From: Kribbella rubisoli
Lineage (GTDB): Bacteria; Actinomycetota; Actinomycetes; Propionibacteriales; Kribbellaceae
Direction: 5' to 3'
Assembly (NCBI RefSeq): GCF_004217145.1
Contig: NZ_SHKR01000003.1
Span: forward strand, 47,193 to 111,192
Length of the DNA stretch: 64,000 nt
The first letter of the stretch is position 1, and each line of letters opens with the position of its first letter. Under the pieces are notes generated by a model. That model did not search any database. It had not been told where the DNA came from and was given only the letters and a program-made list of their open reading frames with translations. The position numbers and the translations under genes are program-made. Positions 26,147 to 35,461 of this stretch are shown here, in pieces.

Positions 26147-26911
26147 TCAGTTCGGGGTGTGCTTCTGTTCGATGGCGTCGAGCAGCCAGGCAAGGCCTGG
26201 TTCGAAGCTGTCGGACTGGGCGGCGAACCCCTCGCGCAGGAGAGGGGCTATATGGGGGTGGTCGCCGCTTTCGGCGCGTTCGGTCAGGTAGGTGTTGACG
26301 GTCGTGGTCCACTCCCCGGCGGCGTTCGGATCCGTCGGTACGGCGCGGCGTTGGGCAGAGATGCGGGTGACGTATCCGACGGTGTAGTCGTTGACGGCTG
26401 TCGCGATGCTCCAAGCCTCGTCCGAGGTAACCGACAGCGGCGCCAGCGCGCGGATCCACTCGTCGAGGACGCGGAGCGTGTTCGGTCCCAGCTGGATGCG
26501 GTCGACCAGCAATTCGACCGACCACGGGTGCGCCAATCCCTGGTCCCTGGTACGCCGGGCAATCGCCTCGAGCGCACTGCGCCAGTCGTCGGGCAGATCC
26601 GCACCGAGCACGCTCTCCCCGGCGAGCTGGTCGAACATCAGGTCGAGCAGGTCGTCCTTGCTCGACAGGTGACCGTACAGACTCATCGGCCTGACGCTCA
26701 GCCCCGCCGCGACGCTGCGGATCGAGACGGCGTCGAGCCCGTCCCGGTCGGCGATCGCGATCGCCGCTTCCACGATGGACTCCCGGGTGAGCGTCCGCCG
26801 CCGCGGCTGGCGATCGTTCCGCGCCCAGACCGGTCCCGCGGGCTGGGGTTTGTCGTCAGCTGACGAGGGGAGCGCCATGTCGGGCATCGTACGACCCCGG
26901 TACGGCGACAT
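26147..26911 (-). CDS. TetR-family regulator
   Basis: A 254-residue TetR protein if read from ATG 26911; ATG 26887 or 26878 would shorten it by 8 or 11 residues, and none has a clear ribosome site. The helix-turn-helix is at about residues 40-85 (LTRESIVEAAIAIADRDGLDAVS then VAAGLSVRPMSLYGHLSSKDDLL). The ligand domain is of the TetR_C type. It sits 12 bases after the nuoH stop and 17 bases before the sigma-like gene, so the three form one transcript. The palindrome with GATAC/GTATC arms upstream of nuoH is its likely operator. Confidence 0.85.
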   Translation of the reverse strand: MSPYRGRTMPDMALPSSADDKPQPAGPVWARNDRQPRRRTLTRESIVEAAIAIADRDGLDAVSIRSVAAGLSVRPMSLYGHLSSKDDLLDLMFDQLAGESVLGADLPDDWRSALEAIARRTRDQGLAHPWSVELLVDRIQLGPNTLRVLDEWIRALAPLSVTSDEAWSIATAVNDYTVGYVTRISAQRRAVPTDPNAAGEWTTTVNTYLTERAESGDHPHIAPLLREGFAAQSDSFEPGLAWLLDAIEQKHTPN

Positions 26912-26923
26912 CGAGCCGCCCGG

Positions 26924-28153
26924 TCACGGGACCTTCGCCGGCGGCGGCACCGGGTACCCGCCCGCGAAGGCATCGAACTCCGCAGCATCGAACTCCGCAG
27001 CATCCTCCGCGGCATCCGACTCCTTCTTCTCGGCAACGAAGAACAAACTGCCGATCACCACCAGGCACACCGCGATCGCCGCGAACAGCCACTGCCGCTC
27101 GATCCCCCCGCGCAGGTCGATCGTGCGAGCCGTCGCGACCGCCAGGATCCACAGCAACGACAACGGCATCAGCCGCGTCCAGCCGAAGTGCATGAACTGG
27201 TCGTACCGCAGCCGCGGCAACGACCCCCGCAGCCAGATGAACACGAAGATGAAGCACATCACCTTGCCCATGAACCACAGGACCGGCCAGTAGCCGCTGT
27301 CGGCGCCGTCCCAGAAGCTGATCGGCCAGGGCGCGTGCCAGCCGCCGAGGAACAGAGTGGTCGCCAGCGCCGACACCGTCGCCATGTTCACGTACTCCGC
27401 GAGGAAGAACAGCATGAACTTCGCCCCCGAGTACTCCGTGTGGAATCCGCCGACCAGCTCCCCCTCGGCCTCCGGCAGGTCGAACGGCGCGCGATTGGTC
27501 TCGCCGACCATCGAGATCACATAGACCACGAACGACGGCGCGAGGATCAGCCCGTACCAGATCCGGTCCTGCGCCGCGACGATCTGCGAGGTCGACATCG
27601 ATCCGGCGTACAGGAAGACGGCGACGAACGAGAGGCCCATCGAGACCTCGTACGAGATCATCTGGGCGCTCGAGCGCAGCCCGCCGAGCAGCGAGTACGT
27701 CGACCCGGACGACCAGCCGCCCAGCACGATCCCGTAGATGCCGACCGATGCCATCGCGAGCACGAAGATCACGCCCACCGGCAGATCGGTCAGCTGCAAC
27801 GGCGTGTGGGTGTCGCTCCACGGCAGCCGCGCCGTCGGCCCGAACGGGATCACCGACCAGGTCAGGAACGCCGGAACCACGACGATCAGCGGCGCGCACA
27901 GGAAGATCACCTTGTCGGCCGTCTTCGGGATCAGGTCCTCTTTCAGGATCAGCTTCATACCGTCGGCCAGTGACTGCAGCAGGCCGAACGGACCGTTGAC
28001 GCTGGGACCGATCCGCTGCTGCATCCGCGCGACCACGCGACGCTCCGCCCAGATGTTGAAGAGCGTCAGCAGCATCAGGATCACGAAGATCAGGACCGCC
28101 TTGAGCAGCATGAGCCACCAGGCGTCGTGGCCGTACTGCGTCAGCCCGGGCAT
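26924..28153 (-). CDS. nuoH: orphan NADH-quinone oxidoreductase subunit H
   Basis: A 409-residue integral membrane protein with about eight helices. NuoH signatures are intact: [36 protein letters not shown], and the quinone-site loop [20 protein letters not shown]. NuoH anchors the quinone chamber of complex I. No other nuo gene is near, so this is a stand-alone copy. The C-terminal tail is extended and ends with a repeated [11 protein letters not shown] block encoded by a tandem 15-base unit. GAGGTGAT precedes ATG 28153. Whether it replaces or regulates the main-operon subunit is unknown. Confidence 0.9.
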   Translation of the reverse strand: MPGLTQYGHDAWWLMLLKAVLIFVILMLLTLFNIWAERRVVARMQQRIGPSVNGPFGLLQSLADGMKLILKEDLIPKTADKVIFLCAPLIVVVPAFLTWSVIPFGPTARLPWSDTHTPLQLTDLPVGVIFVLAMASVGIYGIVLGGWSSGSTYSLLGGLRSSAQMISYEVSMGLSFVAVFLYAGSMSTSQIVAAQDRIWYGLILAPSFVVYVISMVGETNRAPFDLPEAEGELVGGFHTEYSGAKFMLFFLAEYVNMATVSALATTLFLGGWHAPWPISFWDGADSGYWPVLWFMGKVMCFIFVFIWLRGSLPRLRYDQFMHFGWTRLMPLSLLWILAVATARTIDLRGGIERQWLFAAIAVCLVVIGSLFFVAEKKESDAAEDAAEFDAAEFDAFAGGYPVPPPAKVP

Positions 28154-28170
28154 GAGAGATCACCTCGTCA

Positions 28171-28217
28171 ACTCGACTCCCTTAACAGATACGGTGTATC
28201 AGTTAAGGGAGTCGAGT
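28171..28217. promoter_or_regulatory. 47-base palindrome, likely TetR operator
   Basis: 28171-28192 pairs with 28196-28217, 21 of 22 positions, around a 3-base centre (ggt). The core GATAC-ggt-GTATC is a typical TetR-operator shape. It lies between the amidase stop (28236) and the nuoH ribosome site. Since the downstream operon encodes a TetR protein, autoregulation is the simplest reading. In RNA the same element would form a long stem and could also end amidase transcripts, but no T-tract follows. Confidence 0.65.
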
Positions 28218-28235
28218 CGCAAGCCTGGTGAACGG

Positions 28236-29600
28236 TCAGCTGGTCGGCCACTCCCGCTGCTGGTGGTTCTCGAGGTGAGCCGCCAAGGCCAGCGCGGTCA
28301 GGTCCTGGTGGTGAGGCACGGCCAACTGAGCGCCGATGGGCAGGCCCGACGAGGACCAGCCGGCGTTGACGGTGGTCGCGGGGTGGTGAGACATGTTGTA
28401 GGGGACGGTGAAGGCGATGTGTTCGAACGGCTTGGAGGGGTCGTCGGTCGGATACGCGAGCTCGGCCGGGAACGCGGTGATCGGCGCGACCGGCGACAGG
28501 ATCACGTCGTACGCCGTGAACACCCGCCCGACCGCAGCCGCCATCGCCCCCATCTGGCTGTAGCCGTGGAAGACGTCGAATCCGGTCAGATCGCCCGCCG
28601 TCGACACCCACTCCCGGATCTGAGGGAGGACCTTCGCGCGCCGCTCCTCAGGCAGGGCCGCGATGTCCGTAGCCGAGCGAATCCGCCAGAAGCGATCCAG
28701 TCCGTCGAGCATCTCGCGGGTGATGATCGGGTCGATCGGCTCGACCCGAGCGCCGGCCTTCTCGAGCTGATTCGCGGTCGACGAGACCGCCGCCGCGACC
28801 TCGGGATCGACGGGCAGGCCAAGGCCGGCGTCCAGCAACAGAGCGACCCGAAGGCCCTCGACCCCGATCTCGTAGCGGTCCGAGGCGGCCGGCAGCGACG
28901 TGTAGTCCCGCGGGTCGTACCCCGAGATCACCGACAAGGCCAGCGCCGCGTCGGCCGCCGTACGGGTGAGTGGTCCGATCGCCCTTCCAGGGTAGGGATT
29001 CCCGACCGGGACCCGCCCATGGGTGGGCTTGATGCCGACCAGCCCGCACCACCCCGCCGGCAGCCGGATCGAGCCGCCGATGTCGGTCCCGAGGTGGATC
29101 GGACCGTAGCCGGCGGCCGCAGCAGCCGCCGCACCCGCGCTCGACCCACCAGCAGTCTTGCTGACATCCCACGGATTGCGCGTCAGGTGATGGAACGTCG
29201 ACACCCCCGACGAGAGCATCCCGTACTCCGGCATCGTGGTCTTGCTAAAGATCACCGCCCCGGCGTCCCGCAACCGCGCCGCAGCGGGCGCATCCTCCAC
29301 GGCCGGGATCAGCTCCGTTGCCGCCGTCCCCTGCGGTACCGGCGTACCCCGAGTCGCGATGTTCTCCTTCACCGTGACCGGTACGCCGTCCAGCGCGCCC
29401 GCCGTACCGTCCCGCCAGCGGCGCTCCGATTCCTGGGCTGCTGCCCGCGCTCCCGCCGGATCCAGTGCATAGAGCGCGCAGATCCGAGGCTCGAGCTGTT
29501 CCACCCGAGCCAGCACGTCGTCGATCACCTCGACGGGTGACACCGAGCCGTCGCGGTACTTTGCCAGCAGTTCAACGGCTGTCAGGTCGGCGAGATTCAT
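28236..29600 (-). CDS. amidase (amidase-signature family)
   Basis: A 454-residue hydrolase of carboxamides. The Ser-cisSer-Lys triad is visible: Lys in VTVKENIA, the cis-Ser in KTAGGSSAGAAAAAAAG, and the nucleophile Ser in GTDIGGSIRLPAG. GatA-type RNA contacts are not apparent, and the neighbours suggest a catabolic enzyme. ATG 29600 is used; a GTG two codons upstream is possible. It follows the SDR gene by 9 bases and ends the long minus-strand operon before the palindrome. Confidence 0.9.
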   Translation of the reverse strand: MNLADLTAVELLAKYRDGSVSPVEVIDDVLARVEQLEPRICALYALDPAGARAAAQESERRWRDGTAGALDGVPVTVKENIATRGTPVPQGTAATELIPAVEDAPAAARLRDAGAVIFSKTTMPEYGMLSSGVSTFHHLTRNPWDVSKTAGGSSAGAAAAAAAGYGPIHLGTDIGGSIRLPAGWCGLVGIKPTHGRVPVGNPYPGRAIGPLTRTAADAALALSVISGYDPRDYTSLPAASDRYEIGVEGLRVALLLDAGLGLPVDPEVAAAVSSTANQLEKAGARVEPIDPIITREMLDGLDRFWRIRSATDIAALPEERRAKVLPQIREWVSTAGDLTGFDVFHGYSQMGAMAAAVGRVFTAYDVILSPVAPITAFPAELAYPTDDPSKPFEHIAFTVPYNMSHHPATTVNAGWSSSGLPIGAQLAVPHHQDLTALALAAHLENHQQREWPTS

Positions 29601-29609
29601 GCACACCCC

Positions 29610-30374
29610 TCAGTTCGGTGGGTCGAAGCGGCCGTCGACCGCGGTCCAGCCGCCGTCGACCGCGAGTACGCTCCCGGTCACGAAGCTCGCGGCGTCGGAC
29701 GCGAGGTAGACCACCGCGCCCGCAAGCTCGCTCGGTTGGGCCCACCGACCGAGCGCGCCCTTCTGCGCATACGCGTCGTACCAGCCCTGATCGGCCTTGA
29801 TCTGCGCGGTGAGCGGGGTCTCGACGACACCGGGTGCGATCGCGTTCGCCCGTACGCCGGACGGCCCGAGCTCGGCCGCCGCCGTACGCAACAACTGCAC
29901 GAGCCCGGCCTTGGTTGCCGCATACACCGATTGCCCCGGCTCGACAGTCGTCCCGCGGATCGAGCTGAACCCGATGATGCTGCCGCTCCCCCGCTCCGCC
30001 ATCCCCCTCCCGAACGCGCGGATCAGGTCGAACGACGCCCGCAGGTTCAGCGACACGACCCGGTCGAACTCCTCGCGGCTGTAGTCGAGGATCCGCTTCC
30101 GCACATTGGTCGCCGCCGTGAACACCAGCACCTCCACGGGATCCAGCTCGTCAACCGCCCGCGCGATCGCCGCGTCGTCGAGCACATCCAGCTCGTACGC
30201 CGTGAGGGCGCGGCCAGCCGTTTCAGTGGCAGCAGCAAGGTCCCGGTCCGCGCACGTGACCTGCGCGCCGTGCGCCGCCAGCGCCAGCGCGCTCTCCCGT
30301 CCGATCCCGCTCCCGGCGCCGATCACCAGCGCATGCTTACCGTCGAGCCGGAAGAGGTTGGCGTAATCCGTCAT
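29610..30374 (-). CDS. short-chain dehydrogenase/reductase
   Basis: A 254-residue classical SDR. The cofactor motif is VIGAGSGIGRESALALAA with a following ADRD, which suggests NAD preference. The catalytic residues lie in GFSSIRGT and VYAATKAGLV, and the C-terminal GSVLAVDGGWTAVD is standard. It is encoded just before the amidase and 82 bases after the aldehyde dehydrogenase. It may oxidise an alcohol that the aldehyde dehydrogenase then takes to the acid. That order is inference. Confidence 0.9.
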   Translation of the reverse strand: MTDYANLFRLDGKHALVIGAGSGIGRESALALAAHGAQVTCADRDLAAATETAGRALTAYELDVLDDAAIARAVDELDPVEVLVFTAATNVRKRILDYSREEFDRVVSLNLRASFDLIRAFGRGMAERGSGSIIGFSSIRGTTVEPGQSVYAATKAGLVQLLRTAAAELGPSGVRANAIAPGVVETPLTAQIKADQGWYDAYAQKGALGRWAQPSELAGAVVYLASDAASFVTGSVLAVDGGWTAVDGRFDPPN

Positions 30375-30395
30375 CCAGGGTCAACTCCTTCGACG

Positions 30396-30448
30396 TTGTG
30401 CACCAGAGCCGTACTGCGGAGCGCCCGCGATGCGGCACTGGTGCACAA
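30396..30448. promoter_or_regulatory. inverted TTGTGCACCAG pair
   Basis: ttgtgcaccag (30396-30406) and its exact complement ctggtgcacaa (30438-30448) flank 31 bases in the gap between the aldehyde dehydrogenase and SDR genes. Each arm also has partial internal symmetry (GTGCAC). Two operator copies in opposite orientation, or a hairpin separating the two parts of the operon, are both possible. Confidence 0.45.
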
Positions 30449-30456
30449 AGTGGGGT

Positions 30457-31890
30457 TCATGGGCGTGGGCGGATGATGGCCATCCGGGTGGTGGTGAGTT
30501 CTTCGATGGCGAAGCGCGGGCCTTCTCGGCCGGTGCCGGAGTGTTTGACGCCGCCGTACGGCATCACATCGGAGCGGAATCCGGGGACGTCGTTGATCAC
30601 GACTCCGCCGACGTCGAGGCGATCGATCGCGGCGAAGGCGGTGTCCAGCGAGGACGTGAAGACGCTCGCGTGCAGGCCGTACCGCGTCTCGTTCACGGCC
30701 CGCAGCGCGCTGTCGATATCCGGCACCGACCGCACCGCGATGACGGGGCCGAAAATCTCCTCGTCCCAAGCGGGCAGACCGTCCGGCACGTCGGTCAGCG
30801 CGATCGGCCCGAGCATCTCGCCGGGTGCTTCGTAAGCGATCGATGCGCCGGCCTGGACTGCGTCGCCGACCCACTCGCGAACGCGTGCGGTGGACGCGGG
30901 GTTGATCAGCGCGGACACCCGCGTCTCCGGATCTCGCGGGTCCCCGACCACGACGGTCGGGAGGCGAGCGCCGAGTTTCTCCAACAATGCTTCCCGAACG
31001 GACTCGACCGCGATCACGCGTTGGACCGAGATGCACGCCTGCCCGGACGCGTAGTACCCACCACGCACGATCGCATCGGCGGCCGCGTCGAGATCGGCGT
31101 CCTCGGCAACGACCAGCGCAGAGTTCGAGCCAAGCTCGAGCAGGACTTTGGTCGGAGCCGCATCACGCGCGATCCGATGACCGACCGCAGCGGATCCGGT
31201 GAACGAGACGGCACCGACGCGATCGTCCGTGGTGAGCGTCGCGCCGACGTCAGCCCCGCCGGTCACCAACTGCACCGCGCTCTCCGGCGCTCCCGCGTCG
31301 GCAAGCGCCGAGCGCATGAGATGCACCAGCCACAGCGTGGCGAGCGGCGTTTGCGGCGCGGGCTTCACGATGATCGGACAGCCCGCTGCGAACGCCGGCG
31401 CGAGCTTGTGTGCCGCGAGCAACAACGGGTAGTTGAACCCGGTAATCCCGACGACCACACCGATCGGCTTACGCACCCAGAAACCTTGCAACCCTTCGCC
31501 GCTCGGCAGCAGATCGAGCGGCACCGTCTCGCCATGCAGCCGAGCGACCTCCTCGGCCGACGTCTCCAGCGTGAGCAGGGTCCGATCGATCTCCATCCGG
31601 CAGTCGACCAGCGGCTTGCCGGTCTCGAGCACCAGCAGATCCACGAACTCGTTGCGCGCGGCAAGGACCGCGGAATGCACGCCCTGCAAGACTTTCCGGC
31701 GCAGGTACGACGGAAGCCGGCCGACCGTATCACGGACGGACAGGGCGTTGTCGAGCGCCGCCCGTGCCAGCTCGACGTCGCCGACCGGCGCGTCCGCGAC
31801 CGTCGAACCGTCGTACGGGAAGATCACCGGAGCCGTGGCCGGCGCCTCGATCCAGGCCTCACCGATCGGCAGGCCGGCTGGGAACTTCAC
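30457..31890 (-). CDS. aldehyde dehydrogenase
   Basis: A 477-residue NAD(P)-dependent aldehyde dehydrogenase. The cofactor site has GITGFNYPLLLAAHKLAPA and VSFTGSAAVGH, the general base Glu is in LLELGSNSALVV, and the catalytic Cys in SGQACISVQR. EEIFGPVIAV completes the set. It is of the succinate-semialdehyde or lactaldehyde-like group; the substrate is not fixed by motif. GTG 31890 overlaps the stop of the upstream ATPase gene by 4 bases, so it belongs to the transporter operon. Confidence 0.92.
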   Translation of the reverse strand: MKFPAGLPIGEAWIEAPATAPVIFPYDGSTVADAPVGDVELARAALDNALSVRDTVGRLPSYLRRKVLQGVHSAVLAARNEFVDLLVLETGKPLVDCRMEIDRTLLTLETSAEEVARLHGETVPLDLLPSGEGLQGFWVRKPIGVVVGITGFNYPLLLAAHKLAPAFAAGCPIIVKPAPQTPLATLWLVHLMRSALADAGAPESAVQLVTGGADVGATLTTDDRVGAVSFTGSAAVGHRIARDAAPTKVLLELGSNSALVVAEDADLDAAADAIVRGGYYASGQACISVQRVIAVESVREALLEKLGARLPTVVVGDPRDPETRVSALINPASTARVREWVGDAVQAGASIAYEAPGEMLGPIALTDVPDGLPAWDEEIFGPVIAVRSVPDIDSALRAVNETRYGLHASVFTSSLDTAFAAIDRLDVGGVVINDVPGFRSDVMPYGGVKHSGTGREGPRFAIEELTTTRMAIIRPRP

Positions 31891-32756
31891 GCTGGATCTC
31901 CCTTCGCGAGCAGGTCGGATGTGGTCGCCCCGGAGAGGGCGCGCTGAAGCGTGGGGATGGCCGAGACGAGGCGTTGCGTGTACGGGTGCTGCGGGGCGGC
32001 GTACACGTCACCGGTGTAACCGGTCTCGACGATCTGGCCGGCGTTCATGACGGCCACGCGGTCGCAGACGTGCTTGATGACGGACAGGTCGTGCGAGACG
32101 AACACAAGCGTCAGGTTGAGCTCGTCGACCAGGTCGGAGATCAGGTTGAGGACCTGGGCGCGGACCGATACGTCGAGGGCGCTGACCGGCTCGTCCGCGA
32201 TCAGGATGCGTGGACGGGGCGCGAGCGCCCGCGCGATCGAGATGCGCTGACGCTGGCCGCCGGAGAACTGATGCGGGTACCGGCCGCCGGCGTCCGCAGA
32301 CAGGCCGACCGCCTCGAGCAGCTCGCGAACACGTTCGCCCGAGGCGGGATGGCCTTGGACGACGAGCGGCTCGGCGATGATGTCGCGGACACGCATCCGC
32401 GGGTCGAGCGAACTCATCGGGTCCTGGAAAACGAGTTGGAGGTTCTCGCGGAGGAAACGTAGCCGGCGATCGGACAACCGGGTGATATCGGTGCCTTCGA
32501 CAATCACATTCCCCGACGTCGCGCGGTCGAGGGCCGCGATGATGCGCAGCAGCGTGGACTTGCCGCAGCCGGACTCGCCGACGATGCCGAATCGCTCGCC
32601 CTGCTTGACTTCCAGGCTCACACCACGCAGCGCATGGACGACTGGAGCCGGCTGGAACAACGAGGTCCGCGGCCGCGGGTAGTCGCGGACGAGATCGACG
32701 ACCTGGATGGCGGTCGGCGTCTGGAGCTCGTGCGTCGTCGGGATGTGTTCAGGCAT
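31887..32756 (-). CDS. peptide-type ABC transporter ATPase (OppF/DppF)
   Basis: A 289-residue ATPase. Walker A is GESGCGKSTLL, the signature QFSGGQRQRI, and Walker B RILIADEPVSALD. The C-terminal extension (YTGDVYAAPQHPYTQRL) is the oligopeptide/dipeptide type. It is the second of two ATPases, with its start inside the last codons of the first (8-base overlap). It powers import of the ligand recognised by the lipoprotein at 35458-36978. Confidence 0.92.
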   Translation of the reverse strand: MPEHIPTTHELQTPTAIQVVDLVRDYPRPRTSLFQPAPVVHALRGVSLEVKQGERFGIVGESGCGKSTLLRIIAALDRATSGNVIVEGTDITRLSDRRLRFLRENLQLVFQDPMSSLDPRMRVRDIIAEPLVVQGHPASGERVRELLEAVGLSADAGGRYPHQFSGGQRQRISIARALAPRPRILIADEPVSALDVSVRAQVLNLISDLVDELNLTLVFVSHDLSVIKHVCDRVAVMNAGQIVETGYTGDVYAAPQHPYTQRLVSAIPTLQRALSGATTSDLLAKGDPA

Positions 32757-33702
32757 CGGTCACCCCCGCGGGGTGGTGGCAGGCGAAGCCCTCCGCCTCG
32801 TCGCCCGACCATGGCGGCGACTCTTCGCACAGGGCGGTGGCGTGGGCGCAGCGGGTACGGAAGACGCAGCCGGACGGGAACCTGCCCGCGGGTGGCACGT
32901 TGCCGGGGATCGTGGTGAGTCGACGGGACGTCGTGTCGAGGTCGGACGCCGCGAGCAGGCCTTCGGTGTAGCGGTGGCGTGGACGCGTGAACACGTCCAC
33001 GACCGGCCCGGATTCGACGACGCGTCCGCCGTACATGACGAGCACGCGTTCGCAGACGGTCGCGACGACGGCCAGGTCGTGCGTGATGAAGAGGAGTGCG
33101 GACGACCGGTCCATGACGCCGCGGACGATCAGGTCGAGGACGAGGGCCTGGACGGTGACGTCGAGCGCGGTGGTCGGCTCGTCGCAGATCAGGAGGGACG
33201 GGTCGTTGGCCAGGGCGAGCGCCAGGACGACTCGTTGACGTTGCCCGCCGGAGAGTTGGTGCGGGTACGCGCGCAGGGTGTCGGTCGGGAGTTGCACGCG
33301 TTCGAGGAGCTCGGCCGCGGCGGCGCGGGCCGCGGACTTGGGCTTGGTCTTGTGGATCAGCATCGCTTCGGCGAGCTGGTCGCCGATCCGCATGGTCGGG
33401 TTGAGCGCGGTCATCGGCTCCTGGAAGACCATCGCGATGTCGCGGCCGCGGACCTGCGACATGCGGCGTTCGTCAGCGCCGATCAGCTCGTGGTCGACAC
33501 CGTCGAGACGAACCGAGCCGCCGGCGTACACATCCTCGGGAAGCAGCCCGAGCACACTCAACGCCGTCAGCGACTTGCCCGACCCCGACTCCCCGATCAG
33601 CCCGACCCGCTCCCCCGCGCCGACGGTCAGGTCGACATCGGACACTAGCGCCGTGTCGCGAACTGTCACGGACAACCCGCGGACCGTCAGTACGTCGCTC
33701 AT
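32749..33702 (-). CDS. peptide-type ABC transporter ATPase (OppD/DppD)
   Basis: A 317-residue ATPase. Walker A is IGESGSGKSLTALS, the signature QLSGGQRQRV, and Walker B LLICDEPTTALD. The C-terminal oligopeptide-transporter domain contains the Cys-rich CVFRTRCAHATALC, which in this family binds an iron-sulfur cluster. ATG 33702 lies within the last codons of the permease gene (ATGA overlap). Confidence 0.92.
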   Translation of the reverse strand: MSDVLTVRGLSVTVRDTALVSDVDLTVGAGERVGLIGESGSGKSLTALSVLGLLPEDVYAGGSVRLDGVDHELIGADERRMSQVRGRDIAMVFQEPMTALNPTMRIGDQLAEAMLIHKTKPKSAARAAAAELLERVQLPTDTLRAYPHQLSGGQRQRVVLALALANDPSLLICDEPTTALDVTVQALVLDLIVRGVMDRSSALLFITHDLAVVATVCERVLVMYGGRVVESGPVVDVFTRPRHRYTEGLLAASDLDTTSRRLTTIPGNVPPAGRFPSGCVFRTRCAHATALCEESPPWSGDEAEGFACHHPAGVTDA

Positions 33703-34517
33703 CGGCGGTCCTCCAGTTTCGGGTCGAAGCGATCGCGGAGGCCGTCGCCGAGGAGGTTGAAGCCGAGGACGGCGATGGCGATCGCGATGCCGGGGAAGAT
33801 CGCCAGCCGCGGGGCGCTGAACAGGAACTCCTGGCTCTCCTGCAGCATCCGGCCCCACGATGGTGTCGGCGGCGGCGTGCCGTAGCCGAGGAACGAGAGC
33901 GCCGCCTCCGCGAGTACTGCGATCGCGAACGACACCGAGGCTTGCACGGTGATCAGGCTGGTCACATTCGGCAGCACGTGCCGGACCGCGATCGGCAACG
34001 GTCGTCGTCCGGCGGCGCGGGCCGCGAGTACGTACTCCGTCCGCATCACCTGCAGCGCGCCGCTGCGGATCACGCGCGCGAAGCTCGGCACCGAAGCGAT
34101 GCCGATGGCAATCATCGCCGTCAGCGTGCTCGCCCCGAACACCGCGCCGAACATGATTGCCAACAGCAACGCCGGGAACGCGAGCAGCAGGTCGTTCGCG
34201 CGCATGATGGCCTCGCTCGGCCACCGCCGGACCATCGCCGCCAGGATCCCGAGCGGTACGCCGATGACTGCGGCGACGCCGACCGCGACCACGCCGACGA
34301 ACAGCGTCGTCCGCGAGCCGACCATGATCTGGCTGAGCACGTCCCGCCCGAACTTGTCGGTGCCGAACCAGTGCGACCACGACGGCTCCAGCAACCGGGA
34401 CGCGGGCGTGACGAGCGTGGCGTCGTACGGGGTCCAGACGAAGGAGATCAGCGCCATCAGGACGATGACGCCGACGATCACGCCGCCGACGACGAGGCTC
34501 GGGTTGAGGCGCTTCAT
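33699..34517 (-). CDS. peptide-type ABC transporter permease (DppC)
   Basis: A 272-residue permease with an N-terminal helix (SLVVGGVIVGVIVLMALISF), the HWFGTDKFGRDVLSQI segment typical of DppC/OppC, and about five further helices. The ATPase-docking loop is EYVLAARAAGRRPLPIAVRHVLPN. ATG 34517 overlaps the stop of the DppB gene by 4 bases. Confidence 0.92.
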   Translation of the reverse strand: MKRLNPSLVVGGVIVGVIVLMALISFVWTPYDATLVTPASRLLEPSWSHWFGTDKFGRDVLSQIMVGSRTTLFVGVVAVGVAAVIGVPLGILAAMVRRWPSEAIMRANDLLLAFPALLLAIMFGAVFGASTLTAMIAIGIASVPSFARVIRSGALQVMRTEYVLAARAAGRRPLPIAVRHVLPNVTSLITVQASVSFAIAVLAEAALSFLGYGTPPPTPSWGRMLQESQEFLFSAPRLAIFPGIAIAIAVLGFNLLGDGLRDRFDPKLEDRR

Positions 34518-35461
34518 GACGCCGTCCTCAGGCGCGGGTCGAGGGCGACGTACAGGAGGTCGACGATGAAGTTGACCAGCAGTACGGCCAGGACGAGGAC
34601 CATGACTACGTCTTGGACCAGGAGAAGGTCGCGGTTCGAGACGCCGTCGAGGAGGAGGCTTCCTAGCCCGGGGATGACGAAGACTCGTTCGACGACGACT
34701 GCGCCGATGAGGAGCGTCGCGAGCTGGAGGCCCAGGACTGTTACGACAGGGACGGCGGCATTGCGGAGGCCGTGTCGCCACAACGCCTGGAACGGCCGGA
34801 GCCCCTTCGCCCGCGCGGTCCGCAGGTAGTCCTCACGCAAGACGTCGAGGACTGCGCTGCGAACGTAGCGCGTGAGGACTGCGCCTTGGACGAGGCCGAG
34901 CGCGAGGGCCGGGAGGATCAGCTGCTTGAGGAACATCCCGGGGTCTTGTGCGGGCGGGGTCCAGCCGTTCGCGGGTAGCCAGCCGAGCTTGACCGCGAAC
35001 ACGACGATCAGCAGGATCCCGGCCAGGAACGCCGGTACGGCGACGCCGACCTGGGAGACCGCGGAGAGCGCGAGGCCGGACAGCTTGCGATGCCGCGCAG
35101 CCATCAGCGTCCCGGCCGGCACAGCGACCACCAGCGCGATGATCATGCCGGCGACGACCAGCCACAGCGTCACCTGCAGGCGGTCGAACACCTGCGGCCC
35201 GATCGCAACCTTCGACACGTACGACGTACCGAGGTCGCCGTGGAGCAGTCCGCCCAGCCAGTCGAAGTACTGCGTCGGCAGCGGGCGATCGAGGCCGAAC
35301 TGCTGCCGCAGCTCCGCCACCGCCTGATCAGATGCGTTCACGCCCAGCGCAACCCGAGCCGGGTCGCCGGGCAGCACCGCCATGAACGCGAACACCAGCA
35401 CCGAGCTCACCGCAAGACTGACCAAGAACACGCCGGTGCGCTCGATCAGGCGGAGAATCAT
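34514..35461 (-). CDS. peptide-type ABC transporter permease (DppB)
   Basis: A 315-residue permease with about six helices. The N terminus reads AFMAVLPGDPARVALG, the DppB hallmark, and the docking loop is EDYLRTARAKGLRPFQALWRHGLRNA. The ATG overlaps the stop of the binding-protein gene by 4 bases. It forms the pore with the DppC-type subunit. Confidence 0.92.
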   Translation of the reverse strand: MILRLIERTGVFLVSLAVSSVLVFAFMAVLPGDPARVALGVNASDQAVAELRQQFGLDRPLPTQYFDWLGGLLHGDLGTSYVSKVAIGPQVFDRLQVTLWLVVAGMIIALVVAVPAGTLMAARHRKLSGLALSAVSQVGVAVPAFLAGILLIVVFAVKLGWLPANGWTPPAQDPGMFLKQLILPALALGLVQGAVLTRYVRSAVLDVLREDYLRTARAKGLRPFQALWRHGLRNAAVPVVTVLGLQLATLLIGAVVVERVFVIPGLGSLLLDGVSNRDLLLVQDVVMVLVLAVLLVNFIVDLLYVALDPRLRTAS

